Positions 11,301 to 22,417 of a DNA stretch of 64,000 nt are shown here, piece after piece (position 1 is the stretch's first letter; every line of letters begins with the position of its first letter). The stretch lies in assembly GCA_902729315.2 (NCBI GenBank), contig LR746268.1, positions 4,705,501 to 4,769,500 on the forward strand. The letters are read 5' to 3'. The translations under genes were made by a program, and so were the position numbers. Origin of the DNA: Spirodela intermedia (taxonomy: Eukaryota > Streptophyta > Magnoliopsida > Alismatales > Araceae). The notes below the pieces were generated by a model. That model ran no database searches and was not told where the DNA came from. It saw only the letters and a list, made by a program, of their open reading frames with translations.

Positions 11301-12237
11301 CGCCACCTTCGAGCACCCGCTGCTGCGGCTCACCCTGGCGGACATCCTCAAGGCAACAGAGAACTTCAGCAAGGCCCACGTCATCGGCGACGGCGGCTTC
11401 GGCACCGTCTACCGAGCCGTCCTCTCCGGCGGCGGCAAGGTGGCGGTTAAGCGGCTCACCGGCGGCGGCGGCCACTTACAGGGCGACCGCGAGTTCCTGG
11501 CGGAGATGGAGACCATCGGGAAGGTGAACCATCGCCACCTGGTTCCCCTCCTGGGCTACTGCGTCTTCAACGACGAGAGGTTCCTCATCTACGAGTACAT
11601 GGAGAAGGGCAGCCTGGACCTGTGGCTGAGGAACAGGGCCGACGCGGCGGAGGCCCTGCGGTGGCCGGTGCGTCTGAGGATCTGCCTCGGCGCCGCCCGG
11701 GGGCTCGCCTTCCTCCACCACGGCTTCGTCCCCCACATCATCCACAGGGACATGAAATCCAGCAACATCCTCCTCGATAGGGACTTCCAGCCGAGGGTCT
11801 CTGATTTCGGACTCGCCCGCATCATCAGCGCCTGCGAGACCCACGTGAGCACCGACCTAGCCGGCACCTTCGGCTACATCCCGCCCGAGTACGGGCAGAC
11901 GATGAAGGCCACCGCCAAGGGGGACGTGTACAGCTTCGGCGTGGTGGCGCTGGAGCTACTCACGGGGCGGACCCCGACGGGGCAGGAGGAGGGCGAGGGA
12001 GGGGGAAACCTGGTCGGCTGGGTCAGGTGGATGATGGCGCGGAGGAAGCTCGGCGGCGTGTTCGACGCCTGCTTGCCGGCGGCCGGCGCGCCGAGGGAGC
12101 AGATGCGGCGGGTGCTCGCCGTCGCCGTCGCCTGCACCGCCGACGAGCCCTGGAAGAGGCCTACCATGCTCGAGGTCGTCAGGCTGCTCAAGGAGATCGA
12201 CCTGCTCGCCGCTGACCCCCCCGCCACCGTCGCCTGA
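8332..12237 (+). CDS. MSP1: LRR receptor-like kinase MSP1/EMS1 (anther cell fate receptor)
   Basis: A single uninterrupted frame of 1301 codons, about the length of rice MSP1 (close to 1300). Residues 1-23 are a signal peptide and an LRR cap follows (CNWSGIVC). About 30 leucine-rich repeats of the LxxLxLSxNxLxGxIP type come next, with an island near residues 640-665. One membrane span lies at about 924-945. A Ser/Thr kinase domain follows: GDGGFGTVY loop near 1017, VAVKRL lysine, HRD at about 1138 and DFG at about 1158, so an RD kinase expected to be active. Stretches such as EPLSINIATFEHPLLR and ISACETHVSTDLAGTFGYIPPEY match the MSP1/EMS1 family closely. In rice and Arabidopsis this plasma-membrane receptor perceives the small protein TDL1A/TPD1 and limits sporocyte number while specifying tapetum. 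The coding sequence is GC-rich and intronless. The family assignment is firm; one-to-one orthology is inferred. Confidence 0.93.
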   Translation: MVTRGRWTSLLVSVLCVLSCEATFFGDTRLLHTLRDALAQRRYALPSWFEPQIPPCNWSGIVCEGNLVYGIDLSGTGMDLPIPPCMGDFRGLRRLNLSNGGFSGPIPETFANLLNLQSLDLSHNQISGTLPSWIFDLRMLKELVFDSCDFSGELVSAVGRLGNLTRLSLSGNSFIGSLPSELGNLQSLEYLDLSMNSFDGNLPSDLGNLTRLLHLDASRNGFTGSIFGEIGYLQDLLTLDLSFNLLTGFIPPVIGRLKALESLWLGSNGLTGSIPPEIGNLSRLKIIGIQGCRLTGSVPEEISHLRSLLGLDISENSFEGQLPAGIGELTDLVYLIAAHSGLSGRIPEELGNCRSLRTLDISFNSLSGSLPDALAALESIGTFIVEGNQISGPIPEWINGWEEINSIRLSKNMFVGSLPPLKLPSLTTFSADANLLTGEIPPQICGCRSLALLSLSENELTGNISGTFRECSHLTDLILAGNRLSGELPGYLVDLPLVTLELSQNNFSGELPSQLLRSSTILELSLSSNQLAGRIPDATGETSSVQRLQLDGNLFEGSIPKSLGKLKNLTNLSLRGNRLSGEIPAELFGCTNLIALDLGGNNLSGPIPKTISQLKLLDNLVLSGNRLSGDIPGEICAGFQKMAPADSEFTQHYGVLDLSGNAFTGPIPAGIKNCVVIMELKLQGNKLSGGIPPELVHLVNLTFLDLSSNLLTGPIPHQLFPLKNLQGLVLSNNLINGSIPDSLGAMLPSLVKLNLSMNKLTGGFPSSVFAVTSLTHLDVSANFLSGPVAIPGGVAGETSSLLVLNASNNHLAGGISFAFSNLTSISILDLHNNELSGRLPPLFANLASLTYLDISDNNLEDAIPCGICSIEGLSFANLSGNRFTRYMPENCAADRLCPSNLSADLLLLPVVAYPGSARALNHSSIFGISLGGAVVFLALLLALLRWKTRGQKPPSELLSATSASKSSTVEPASTEELLGKKTKEPLSINIATFEHPLLRLTLADILKATENFSKAHVIGDGGFGTVYRAVLSGGGKVAVKRLTGGGGHLQGDREFLAEMETIGKVNHRHLVPLLGYCVFNDERFLIYEYMEKGSLDLWLRNRADAAEALRWPVRLRICLGAARGLAFLHHGFVPHIIHRDMKSSNILLDRDFQPRVSDFGLARIISACETHVSTDLAGTFGYIPPEYGQTMKATAKGDVYSFGVVALELLTGRTPTGQEEGEGGGNLVGWVRWMMARRKLGGVFDACLPAAGAPREQMRRVLAVAVACTADEPWKRPTMLEVVRLLKEIDLLAADPPATVA

Positions 12238-12547
12238 ACCGGTGCATGCAGCGCATGATGTAAATAAGAACTTCTATCAGGTCAGATGTCTCGTTATGGT
12301 GATTTTTTCTGTTCTTGCGTTTCAAACTTTAATCTTCTGTATAGAGAAGAAGCCCGACCCCCTTTTGGACTGCCCTCAAGTCTGCTCCCTGACGGGCCCG
12401 GCGCCGGAGAGGTCGACTGGCTGAGATGTCGGAGCTTCTCGTCTCTCTCTCTCTCTCTCTCGCTCTATCTCGCGCGCGCTCGAGTTCTGTGGACGTACAT
12501 GAGGGCAGTGATTATTGGGCCGGCCCGGTTGCCGCTCTCCCTCAGTA

Positions 12548-12617
12548 GGCCCATATTATCCGCTAGATTTCCCGATCCCGATTCGGATCGACCAGTCCAA
12601 GCGGATAATATGGGGCC
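12548..12617. repeat. Nested inverted repeat (hairpin) with 17-bp arms
   Basis: The left arm at 12548-12564 and the right arm at 12600-12617 are complementary over 17 bases with one bulged base. Inside the loop, CGATCC (12573-12578) pairs with GGATCG (12585-12590) across six bases. The DNA or RNA could fold into a hairpin with a second stem in its loop. It could be a fold-back element remnant or part of the MSP1 3' end. Confidence 0.75.
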
Positions 12618-12844
12618 CAACTATATTAACGAGGAATATCTGCAAAAACTTTATACGCGACCAATATTTCCGTCACCTTTCAATCAACGGCATTTTATAA
12701 TTAAACATTAAATAAATAAAATCAAACAGCACACAAAAAATGATCGATCCCAAATACCGATATACGATTTTAACATAGAGTTATTAGCTAAATATTACCA
12801 CCCGGTGGAACAGAGAGAGAACCCACCCTACCCAAGCTTCAGTA

Positions 12845-12870
12845 GAGAGAGAGAGAGAGAGAGAGAGAGA
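12845..12870. repeat. (GA)n microsatellite in psaL promoter
   Basis: A perfect GA run lies about 245 bp before the psaL start codon, near an I-box-like motif and a CCAAT sequence. It is a candidate binding site for GAGA-binding factors. Confidence 0.85.
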
Positions 12871-12899
12871 TCCAGATCATGTGGTGGTCTTGGTCCGTG

Positions 12900-12905
12900 G
12901 ATAAG
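12900..12905 (+). promoter_or_regulatory. I-box-like GATAAG in psaL promoter
   Basis: GATAAG occurs about 210 bp before the psaL start, with CCAAT at 12933-12937. I-boxes are common in promoters of light-regulated photosynthesis genes. A six-base match can occur by chance, so this is suggestive only. Confidence 0.35.
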
Positions 12906-13113
12906 ATTGGGTTATGAGGAAGGGAGGGCCGCCCAATGAGGACCGCGCATTCGATATCTCGGGGCCCACGGGAAGACCCGTTGCCCCTCTCCCCTTCCCC
13001 TTCTCTCTCTCTCCCGGGGCTCCGGAATATTATTATCACCCTTCCCCCTTCCCTCTTCCCTCCGTCGCTCGCTCGTCCCCCCCAGCAGACAGACCCCTCC
13101 GGATCCCTCAGCA

Positions 13114-13874
13114 ATGGCGACAGCGTCGGCCTCTCCCATGGCCAGCCAGCTGCTCAAGAGCAGCCTCCGCTCCAGAGGCCTCGCAACGCCCAGAGGCCTC
13201 TCCGGCGCCGCCCTCCCCTCCCGCCGCCGCTCCTGCTTCACCGTCCGTGCCATCCAGGCCGAGAAGGTGAGCCCAGATAGATAGATAGATAGATAGATAT
13301 CTAGAGAGAGTGTGAGAGGGATTTTGAGGGAGAGAGCTGATCTCGATGGTGGTGGTGGTGGGTGTTGTGTGTGTGGATGCAGCCGACGTATCAGGTGATC
13401 CAGCCGATCAACGGGGACCCGTTCATCGGGAGCCTGGAGACGCCGGTGACGTCGAGCCCGCTGGTGGCGTGGTACCTCTCGAACCTGCCGGCGTACCGCA
13501 CGGCAGTAAGCCCTCTGCTGCGGGGGATCGAGGTGGGTCTCGCGCACGGGTACCTCCTGGTTGGGCCGTTCGTGAAGACGGGGCCGCTGAGGGACACGCC
13601 CATCGCCGGCGCTGCCGGCTCGCTGGGCGCCGCCGGACTGGTGGTCATCCTCAGCGTGTGCCTTACAATGTACGGCATCGCCTCGTTCAAGGAGGGAGAT
13701 GCCTCGACGGCACCGTCGCTGACGCTCACCGGCAGGAAGAAGGTCGCTGACAAGCTCCAGACGGCCGACGGGTGGGCGCAGTTCACCGGCGGGTTCTTCT
13801 TCGGGGGCATCTCCGGCGTCACCTGGGCTTACTTCCTCCTCTACGTCCTCGACCTCCCCTACTACATCAAGTAG
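13114..13874 (+). CDS. psaL: Photosystem I reaction centre subunit XI (PsaL), chloroplast precursor
   Basis: Two exons, 13114-13266 and 13383-13874, joined at a GTGAGC donor and TGCAG acceptor, encode 214 residues. The first exon is a Ser/Arg-rich chloroplast transit peptide ending near RAIQAEK. The second holds the mature protein with [19 protein letters not shown], the motif [18 protein letters not shown] and three hydrophobic helices, and ends in DLPYYIK. PsaL is a thylakoid membrane subunit of photosystem I that binds chlorophyll and, in plants, helps to dock light-harvesting complex II. Length and sequence match the nuclear-encoded plant protein. The start is the first ATG in a suitable context after a CT-rich leader. 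Confidence 0.96.
13276..13299. repeat. (GATA)n microsatellite in psaL intron
   Basis: About six GATA units begin nine bases after the 5' splice site of the only psaL intron. Variation in repeat number would change the short intron (116 bp) but not the protein. Confidence 0.85.
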
Positions 13875-15077
13875 ACGGGGCCCGTCTTTTCGCGCTGGTG
13901 TGTACATTTAAAGACAGAAGAACTCTGCTCCTGCTGCGCCTTCTCTATCTCATCTGCTTATGAATTAAAAAAAAAAAAAATCCCTTTTTTCCCCCGCCCA
14001 ATATGACGATCGATTCTTTGCTTCCGAAAATAGAAAGTAATATTAACTTGGTATAATCGGACAATAAATTTTCTGTTAGGTGACGATTAATGTAGACTTT
14101 GGAGCATCATAATCATAGGTTTTTTCTTTCTCGATGAATTAAGGTGACATGGATAACTATTTTCGGAAAAATCCCAAGATCTTGAAGCGAAAATTTCCAA
14201 GTCTCTGATCAAACCCCTAAATTTTTCTTGTTTTTACCTCCCAAAGCAAGTTCAGAATGAATTCGTTCAAAAATAGGAAAATTCCTCGTCAGGCCATTTG
14301 GCAAAGCCCTCAACTAACCTAAATAATAAGCACCTCCCGATTCCCGAATAAGGAAGAATACATCGCTTGGTGAAGTTGGGGGTTTCATTATAAAAGCTAT
14401 TATTAGAAAGGATTTTCTTGGGCATTATCGTACCGAGCAAAATCGTTGAATCATATCTTTTACTACCAGTTCAAGGACACCTCAACTGCTGTCAACTCAT
14501 AGTTCTTGAGTCAATCGTTGACTCCAAATGTTTGGAGGGTCAATGGGATGACAGGCCCCACAATTAATCTCACTAACGGACTTTGTCGCAATTTTTCATT
14601 GACTACATTGCCGTCAACCAATCAGCTATGTGGTACTCCCTCTCTCTCTTCTCTCTCTCATCCCCACCCATCAGAACTCAGAACCCTGAAGGAAAACACA
14701 ACCCATCAGAAACTAACGATATCTAAACATTTATAGGACGAAAAATTAATGACACAGGAGCATAGAAACTTTGCACTGAGCCCTAATTAGAGATTGGACA
14801 TCGTTCAAGCTAAGGAAAACACAAATATTGTGTACTGAGTTATATATTACTAGCCTAATTAAAGGAAATATTGCAAGAATTGATACCCTGAAAAAATCTT
14901 GTGAATAGTCCCAAGCAAGCCAACATGGCCTCGTTTAATGGAGAAAAACATGGGTTCCATAAACAAACAAAAAATCAGCACCATTCGCCATTCGATCTGG
15001 TTTGACGATCAGTCCACGTGGACTGGGAGATTATGAGAACTCATCCAGGCTGGTGGTGCCTCGGCCTTTCCTTCCAA
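13875..15077. other. Intergenic region between convergent psaL and eIF3h
   Basis: This region holds the 3' ends of two convergent genes. An A14 run at 13967-13980, about 100 bases after the psaL stop, is a likely poly(A)-region or fossil A tract. The rest is AT-rich with no convincing open frame. Confidence 0.55.
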
Positions 15078-18000
15078 TCAGTTCTCATGCAGAGCTTTCG
15101 TGAGGTACAATTTGCTCAGACTCTGACCGACGACCCTGAAGATAATCCTTATGAATCAGCATCTTTCCTTCAGAGAGTTTCATCGATTGGTTAATATTTG
15201 GGAATGATGAAATAATTGGGCGCTCTTTCATCCGTTGACAAGCTACAGAGATAAGATATTGGGGAGGAGTCGAGCCAGCGTACCCGTTGATCTGGTTGCA
15301 GTAGTTGGAGATCTGGTTGGTTATCAAAAAGCTGTCTAGGCGTGACGGCTCAGGTAGAGGTTTGAAGAGCGGATTTGCAGGATCATCCTCGGGCAGTGGT
15401 TCTTCTCCCGCGGCTTTCCTCGCCATGTTCTCTGTCCTGTTGAATGGGAACCCATGGACACAATGAAAATCCAACCGTATCAAGTTGAAGATTATAACTA
15501 GATAGAGAAAAATGTACAGATGAGCGCCATATCAGAAGGATGAAAGAACCCAACATCGATAAACGGATATATGATTACTATTTATGGTAACAAGTTTGCT
15601 AATTGCAACCTTGATCCTATATTTTAACAAGGCCCAAAAATATACAAAAGGAAGAAGAAAATAGACCGACTAGCTGCAGCAAAGAGTGAACGATGATAAA
15701 TGAGGATAACTATGATACAATGCATATTTTGAAGGAATTCAATAAAGTATTCACGATTTAAATCATATGTTACTCTTCTGTATCATCAAGAGGATCAGAA
15801 ATGGAAGTCCGTATATGTATGCAGCCTTACTCCAGACTAAAAAAATATCTTGCTGTCCTACCGATTAAATATAGGGACACCAGAAAAGGTTGCAAAGAGC
15901 AATAAGCATATCAGAAGAAATAAACACATTCCAATAACAACGAATAAATGATAAAATAAAATAAACAACTGATTACTATACATGAGAGAACATAAAATGG
16001 TTATAATGCGAAAACTGTACTGAATCGGAAGTACTTCTTTTAGCCAAATCCTATCCACAAAATACTTTATGCCAAGCAAGTACCACCTCCACCACAGCTA
16101 ACATTCATTTGGGCGTGACCAATGCCAAGGGCATGATCAATACCTTCAGGTAGCGTACAAAGTGAACTGTTCGACGGCACATTCATTTTCAGACCACTAC
16201 ATATGGCATTCCAATAATTAGGGTTCTGACAGTCCACTTAAACAGCTTTTACCTTCTTTTCTGAAGCCACGATTGCTGCTGGGCTTGTTGACGTGAAAGG
16301 TTTCGGTAGTAGTATTGGAACTGCAAGAGAGAGGGAAATTAAGTAAAAGAACGAAGAAAACACAACCGGAAGAACTTCGGGATCAGTGAGATATATAGAA
16401 TGGAGAATAAAATTGACCTTCTGTTGTTCCATGGTCAGATCTTCCATGCATTCAATCATAAATTCCACGTTCCTCTCCACAAAAGTATTAGTAGACAGTT
16501 GTAGGCGATCGAAGTCACACTGCCAAAGGAGAATTCATTTCAAGAATCGGAACGCAGATTCATACAAGTAAAACAAAATCTCTATTAAAGACATTGGGGT
16601 GCTGAACCTGAGTGACGGGGGCATCTGTCTCTAGATCGGTCATAAATGCACTTATAAGTGCAGAATTGGACACTTTAATCTGCAATCCGAAAGGAGGAGA
16701 AATAGAAAGCCACATGCATAGAGTCAGTGCTGCCGATCTTTCAATTGGAGTCGCGAAACATCAAATCCACAAGAAAACCAGTCAATGAATAAAATCCAGT
16801 CTTGAAGAAAAGCCTATACAGGTATTTCTTCAAAGATATCCACCCATGTGAGATGTTTCTCCCTTAACCTGGACAAAGAATAAGCATACGAAAATAAAAA
16901 AAGAATTCTGCTTTATTGTTTGTGGGACATTCCAGTGTCAAAATATCCATACTTCTCTCCCGTGAAATTGTTATTGCGATAAAGATCCATGAATGAATCT
17001 GAAAGCCTCATGGCCTTGAGAGCTAAAGCCCCTTGATTTGACCTTGACGGGTCATATATAATGCAGACGCAGCGTCTAATGTTCTCCTGCGCAAGGAGGA
17101 TATCAGTCCATGATTCAATAAGAGTGATATCAGTGTGCATTCAGGTATTGCAAAAATAAAAAAACAAAAAAGGTAAGAACAGTATAATGCCACAGTCCAT
17201 CGACCTACACCAGATAGCCCAGGAAGTATTCCTCCTACCAGCATTTGTGGAAAAAAATGATAGATTTTTAATCACATCAATTTATAACACATTATATGCA
17301 TCAAAACCCTTGGTCAACCACTTGAAGTTCAAGGCAATATACTCCAAAGCTTACAAACATGCTCAACGGCAGGGGTTTTTCTGCTTCTACTCAGCTTCAT
17401 CTTTCTTTTATTATTGCAATAACCACCTTCCCCCACTGTTTACAGACACGGCAAGCAGCCTGCTTTTCTTCAATTCTTTTTCATCAGATCTTTGGCAATA
17501 AAATCTAATTAGCCTATTTTCAGGAGGTAGTTCCATTTTAAAGTTTAAATATGTTATCAGGGACGACAACCCCCAATCCCTCAACATATCTGATTGCCGA
17601 GTCCCAATTCCACAGATCGTTATAACAGAACATTCAGGCCTTTCACTTGTTACCTATGTGTCAGCTTTTCTACGAGGCGAGGCCAGGCAAGGTAGCAATA
17701 TGACAAACTCATATGCCATGCTGTTCCAATCAGCATGTAATTATGCTACGTACTTAAATAATTAACAACTTAGTAAGGCTGTGCTGGTGAGACTCTGCTA
17801 GAAAACAAGTAACTTGTTAGGCATAGTCAACATCGCTGCACAGGAAAAAGATGTCACCTGGTAATTCATGAATGTCTCGATCAGCTCCACTGTCTGAAAG
17901 GACCCAAATAAAGTTGATTGATACCTGAAAACCAACACAACCACCATAACAATCATAATGCTAAGAAAGGGAAGGAGAAACATATACGCATAAAAAAAAG

Positions 18001-20723
18001 AGCCAAGTTCCATAAATAAAAATACAGCGGGATGAGGACAAATATACATCTATTTAAAGATGATATAAAAAATACAGATTAATTTTGGACAAAATTAAAG
18101 TAGGAAAGACATTTTTACTGCTAAAAATAAAAAAAGCTTAGTTTAGTGATCCAGACTCATTGTTAATTTGAGCACAGGGAATTAATTCAAAGTCATATAC
18201 CATAAAATCAATAAATACTATTAAGTCAAAGGAAATGGTCATTGTCAGGTTCCATCATGGCATTCCGCCATACTGGAAATGTCTCCAAAGTTATTCAGAC
18301 CGAGAACTTGTATGCATTTGAAAAATAAATAAATAATAAATAATTAAATTACCTTGAACACATCATGTGCATGGAAACTATGATTATTCATTTTTTTTGA
18401 AAAAATAACAAAAAAAGAGATTACCTTTGGGGGACTAAGCACTCAATTCACAATTCCAGCAGAGGGCAGGAGTAGTGGAGAACGAATTTATGGTCTCATT
18501 TAGGACAGGAAGTTACGTCTATGATTACAATTAACTGGATACCTAATCACGATATAATGATGGCAACCATAACCTGATCCAATGCGCGCAAATCCAAGAA
18601 GTCGAACAAAAGCACACCTGAAATGGGTTAGATCAGGATGCCTCTAGTGTAAAGTTCAACGGGGCGCATATCAATGCCTGGCATATTTCTCGAGGGATCA
18701 CATATACTCACAACACGATCCCACCTTCTTCGAGGAGGTTCCACAGACGATGGTCAGCTCTACATTGAATGGTCGTTTGGGTACACATTTCCTAATTAGT
18801 TCCCTGACTAATATCGAGAATAATGAAAGGAGTGGCACTATCGCCACTACTCAAGAAGTGTAGGTGCAAAAACACGGATTCTCCATCCTACAGAAAAATG
18901 GCAGCTTATGACTTCCAAGGAATAGATACCCTTCTTTTCATATGCCAATAATGATACTAATATTCATTCCAAATGAATGACTGCCTTGAAAAAAAGATGA
19001 AGTTTAGTATAGGAGATACACATTTAGAAATAGGAAGACTCTCGCTCTCTTTCAGCATTTCAATTATTTATAGTGCATTTGTCAATGTCATAAGTTTTCT
19101 TCTTCTTTCTGAGTCACCAAACGCTACCCTACTTGATGTAGCAAAAGATTTACCTCAATCCGGTTACCTAAATTAGAAATAATTTTTGACCACGCAAAAC
19201 CGTTAGTAGGGTAATGAAAAAAATCTAGCTTGAAATCACAGTAAGGCAATACTTGCATACATAAAATGACTCCAAATGCAAAAATCGAATATCAGAAGGA
19301 TATCATGTAAAAGTCAGAGATGGAACGTACCAGCCTACAGTATTATTATCAACATTGACCTCTCTTAGGCACCTCATCATTTCAAGCTGATAACTAGCTC
19401 CGTCAGTTTCAATCTCTTCATCTTCTTCTCGAGTCTGAAAATTCAAGCAGTTAGAATATTCTTAAAAAAAAAAAAGAAGCTTTGAGAATGTAGAGTTCAT
19501 TTTGAACTTCACGTACTGGGAAAGGAAAGCAATTGGTGACTTCGAGCACACTGCCAACATCCAGACCAAGAAGCTGTCCAGTAACTAGGGCTGGAGAAAA
19601 TTCCTTGCAGTGTTTAATAATTTTCAAAACGGCCTGCATAATGCCAACGGGCAAGAAAATTAATAGATGAAATAGAGAGTTCATATCATGAACACAAGGC
19701 AAAGTATAGGCAGTGACGAAAGATTCCCATTAGTAATAATGAAGTATAAAAGTAGGTGCATGACATCATGTGGCGCAATTCTCTCGTACTAGGATAGGCG
19801 CATTTATTTTCTACATACTGATATGTTCCATGGCTAATTTGTTATAAATTCACATGGGTATGTGCAAACAATTCATTTCAGGTTCATTTTCCGGGAGGTG
19901 ACGGATACACCAATCAAAGAAACTTACAAACAAAATAACTCTGATGATGACAATCCTCCATTTTCTCAATTCAATGGGTAAATGATGACCTTATAATATT
20001 GAACACGTTGCTTTCTATTTCAATTAAGAATGTGTAGTCCTACAGAACTCATAGTCTTCCAATTAGGATAGATATTGAACTCGTAGAATGCGTTGGCTCG
20101 AGGAAAGACCGAAACAGTCTTATTTTTATAAAAATGGATAAATATAAGTTACCCCGATACAACTATCGTTACCCTTCTGCCTAAATATCCATTTGTGTTT
20201 ACAGGGGACCAATTAACGCATCTGGACTATTCACAAGAGCGAGTATCATCCTAACCATGACCACGGCTCGATCTCATTTTTCAATACATTTCAATATGTA
20301 CCCTTCTATCCGATGAACGGAGCTCAAGTTAACCAGTTCAACTGGAACTAACCACTTACGGAGAGACCGCTGATCAAACGTAACAGCAGGTAGAGAACAT
20401 GAGATACTTCCTAAATCGTGTCCTCGACATCCACGGTGCAGAAAAGGAACCAGCCATGTTTCGTCCAGAATTCCTAGGCTACAGTTATCACGACATTAAA
20501 AGAAACCGTACCATCCCTTCAATCTGAACGACCCTAAGGGGCAAAGCAACCTCCTCCTTCGTCACCGCTTGCAGGAACGACCGCACCGCGGCTGCTCAAC
20601 AGATTTGCCAAAGAGAAATAACAACAATAGTCCGTCAGCCGATGTATCAACAAAGTCATCACACCAAGATATTGCTACGATTATCGGGAGAAGCTCGGGA
20701 AGAGTGTACGGACGGTTCGCCAT
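15078..20723 (-). CDS. TIF3H1: Translation initiation factor eIF3 subunit h
   Basis: Twelve exons: 20714-20723, 20512-20591, 19517-19633, 19331-19434, 17858-17924, 16953-17086, 16820-16868, 16608-16679, 16418-16519, 16253-16320, 15284-15436 and 15078-15135. All phases close and give 337 residues, the length of the Arabidopsis protein. Conserved stretches include [70 protein letters not shown] and [19 protein letters not shown], ending [11 protein letters not shown]. The N-terminal half is an MPN domain without the JAMM metal site, as expected for this scaffold subunit. eIF3h works in the cytoplasmic eIF3 complex; in Arabidopsis it helps translation of mRNAs with upstream ORFs. The first coding exon of ten bases is inferred: the frame before RSFLQ meets a TGA at once, and joining ATGGCGAACC to 20591 restores MANPAVRSF. 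Its donor GTCCGT is weak. Confidence 0.92.
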
Positions 20724-21566
20724 GACTTTCTTCCGGGGACGAAGATGGGGAATCAGAAGGGCGGCGAGAGGGTCGAGAATTAGGGCAAGGTGGGGAAGAC
20801 GGGAAGAAGGCTTGCACGTGCGGTGACTTCTTTTTGTAAACTCCCTAACTATGAAATGTACATAAATTAATAATCTAAAATTTTATTTATGATCATTTAA
20901 AAATAACGAGTAATGTATATTATATTTAAAAAAATTGTACCGCATCAAGGGAAAGCGGCCACGAATTTCAAACATATTTAGGAATAAAACATATACGAGA
21001 TTTTAAAATAAATTTACCCAAAAAAGAATAAGGTGTCTATATACACATAAGAAAAATACATCACTAAAATAAATGTGTTTTCCCAAAAAAAACTGTTAAT
21101 AAATACCACTGAAATTTCAAAGTTGAAAATGTTACTGTAAATCGAAGCAACCTTAAATAATTTATGCTGCGAAAAAAATAAATATCATAAGAAATAAATG
21201 TTTTGCAAAAAAATTATAATATCTAATAGGAGGTATTAATAAAACATTTATCTGTGAAAAAAATGTATTAAAGAAACAATATAAGACTTGCAATTTTGTA
21301 AAAACTGTATGAAAATAATTTTAAGAATGTTTTTTTATATAGTTGATAATTATTCAGGTGGAGAGCAGTGAAACCCCCGACAGAATTGGCAATGTATATG
21401 CGACGATAACTATTTAATTTGATGTCAATTTTTTTAAAATAAGTAAAATGTGTAGACAGTAATGCGGTGGGGATGATAATTAGACATGGTAATAGGTAAA
21501 TTTTGCCGGCTAGGCTTCCCGGACGATGGACATGATCTGACGGCTGTCGGGGACGCGTCCCTGGTA

Positions 21567-21637
21567 GTTATTAATAAACAAATAAAAACGACGTTATTAA
21601 TAAACAAATAAAAATGACGTTATTAATAAACAAATAG
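21567..21637. repeat. 26-bp tandem repeat, about 2.7 copies
   Basis: Two nearly identical 26-base units (21567-21592 and 21593-21618, one C/T difference) and a partial third (21619-21637) share the core GTTATTAATAAACAAATA. They are AT-rich and lie upstream of the membrane-protein gene. Confidence 0.9.
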
Positions 21638-22374
21638 GAAAAGTCTGAAATAAGTGATTCAGGCGGCAACAATCGCTGAGAAGTGGAAGCGGAGATGACG
21701 GGAAGAAGAGGACGCGGAGATGAAGAATTAGGATGCTCGTTTTCCTCTCCAGCTCCCGCCGGCGAGTACGGGCCCGCCGCTGGCCCCTGCTCCGGCACGC
21801 AGCTCTTCCTCCCTCCGAAATCGCGCCTCGCAGCTCGAGGTAATTCTCCTTCTCCTACAGCTCCCGTGGGTCGACCCCTTGGAATTTTGAATTTCATCAT
21901 CGGTGAATGAGAACTTGATTCGGAACAATTCGTTTCTTCGAATCATCTCTCTTCGAGTCTCTGTAATATCTGTCTTTTGATTTCCTTTTACTTCCTAGTC
22001 ATTGGGGAAGGAGATCCAGAAGCTGGGCCCGGGGACGAGGGGGAGGTTCTCAGGAATTGGGTTCTATTCCGATTGCTTTCTCTTCGTCAGTTCGTCGGCC
22101 CTCTTTCCGCTGTTTCTGCAGCGCACCACGTCAGGAGGAGATTCCATTCCTTCCATGCAATATCTTCCCACTCGTTCTTATCTCCGTTGCCATTTCCATC
22201 GATCTTATCCACCTGCTCGCTAATCTCTGGAGGTCAGGGCCTTCATCCTCGACCCTTTTTTCTTAAATTATCTGCTAGAGAACTTGTAGTGCAGGATCGT
22301 TTCATCGACATCTGGAACTCCTCTCCTCCCGGAAAACGACGCTGCCCCCATGAATTTCCTCCTCCTCCCTCCCC

Positions 22375-22417
22375 TCTTCTTCTTCTTCTTCTTCTTCTTC
22401 TTCTTCTTCTTCTTTCT
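22375..22417. repeat. (CTT)n microsatellite
   Basis: About 13 CTT units lie about 170 bases before the proposed ATG of the membrane-protein gene. The tract could act as a pyrimidine-rich leader or branch/acceptor tract. Confidence 0.85.

Larger units (their letters stand above)
12238..13113. other. Intergenic region MSP1-psaL
   Basis: This stretch contains the MSP1 3' end, a (CT)n run at 12441-12475, a nested inverted repeat at 12548-12617, an AT-rich block, a (GA)n run at 12845-12870 and the psaL promoter. No gene is seen. Confidence 0.6.

Noticed and set aside
8530-12227. Many open frames opposite and overlapping the MSP1 gene
   Set aside because: They are shadows of a GC-rich, repeat-containing coding sequence; their content mirrors the LRR periodicity.
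12912-13907. 331-residue minus-strand open frame across psaL
   Set aside because: It is antisense to both psaL exons and the intron and has no recognisable domains; psaL itself is certain.
13967-13980. A14 run after psaL as evidence for a processed retrogene
   Set aside because: psaL keeps its intron, and the run lies in the natural 3' end, so retroposition is not supported.
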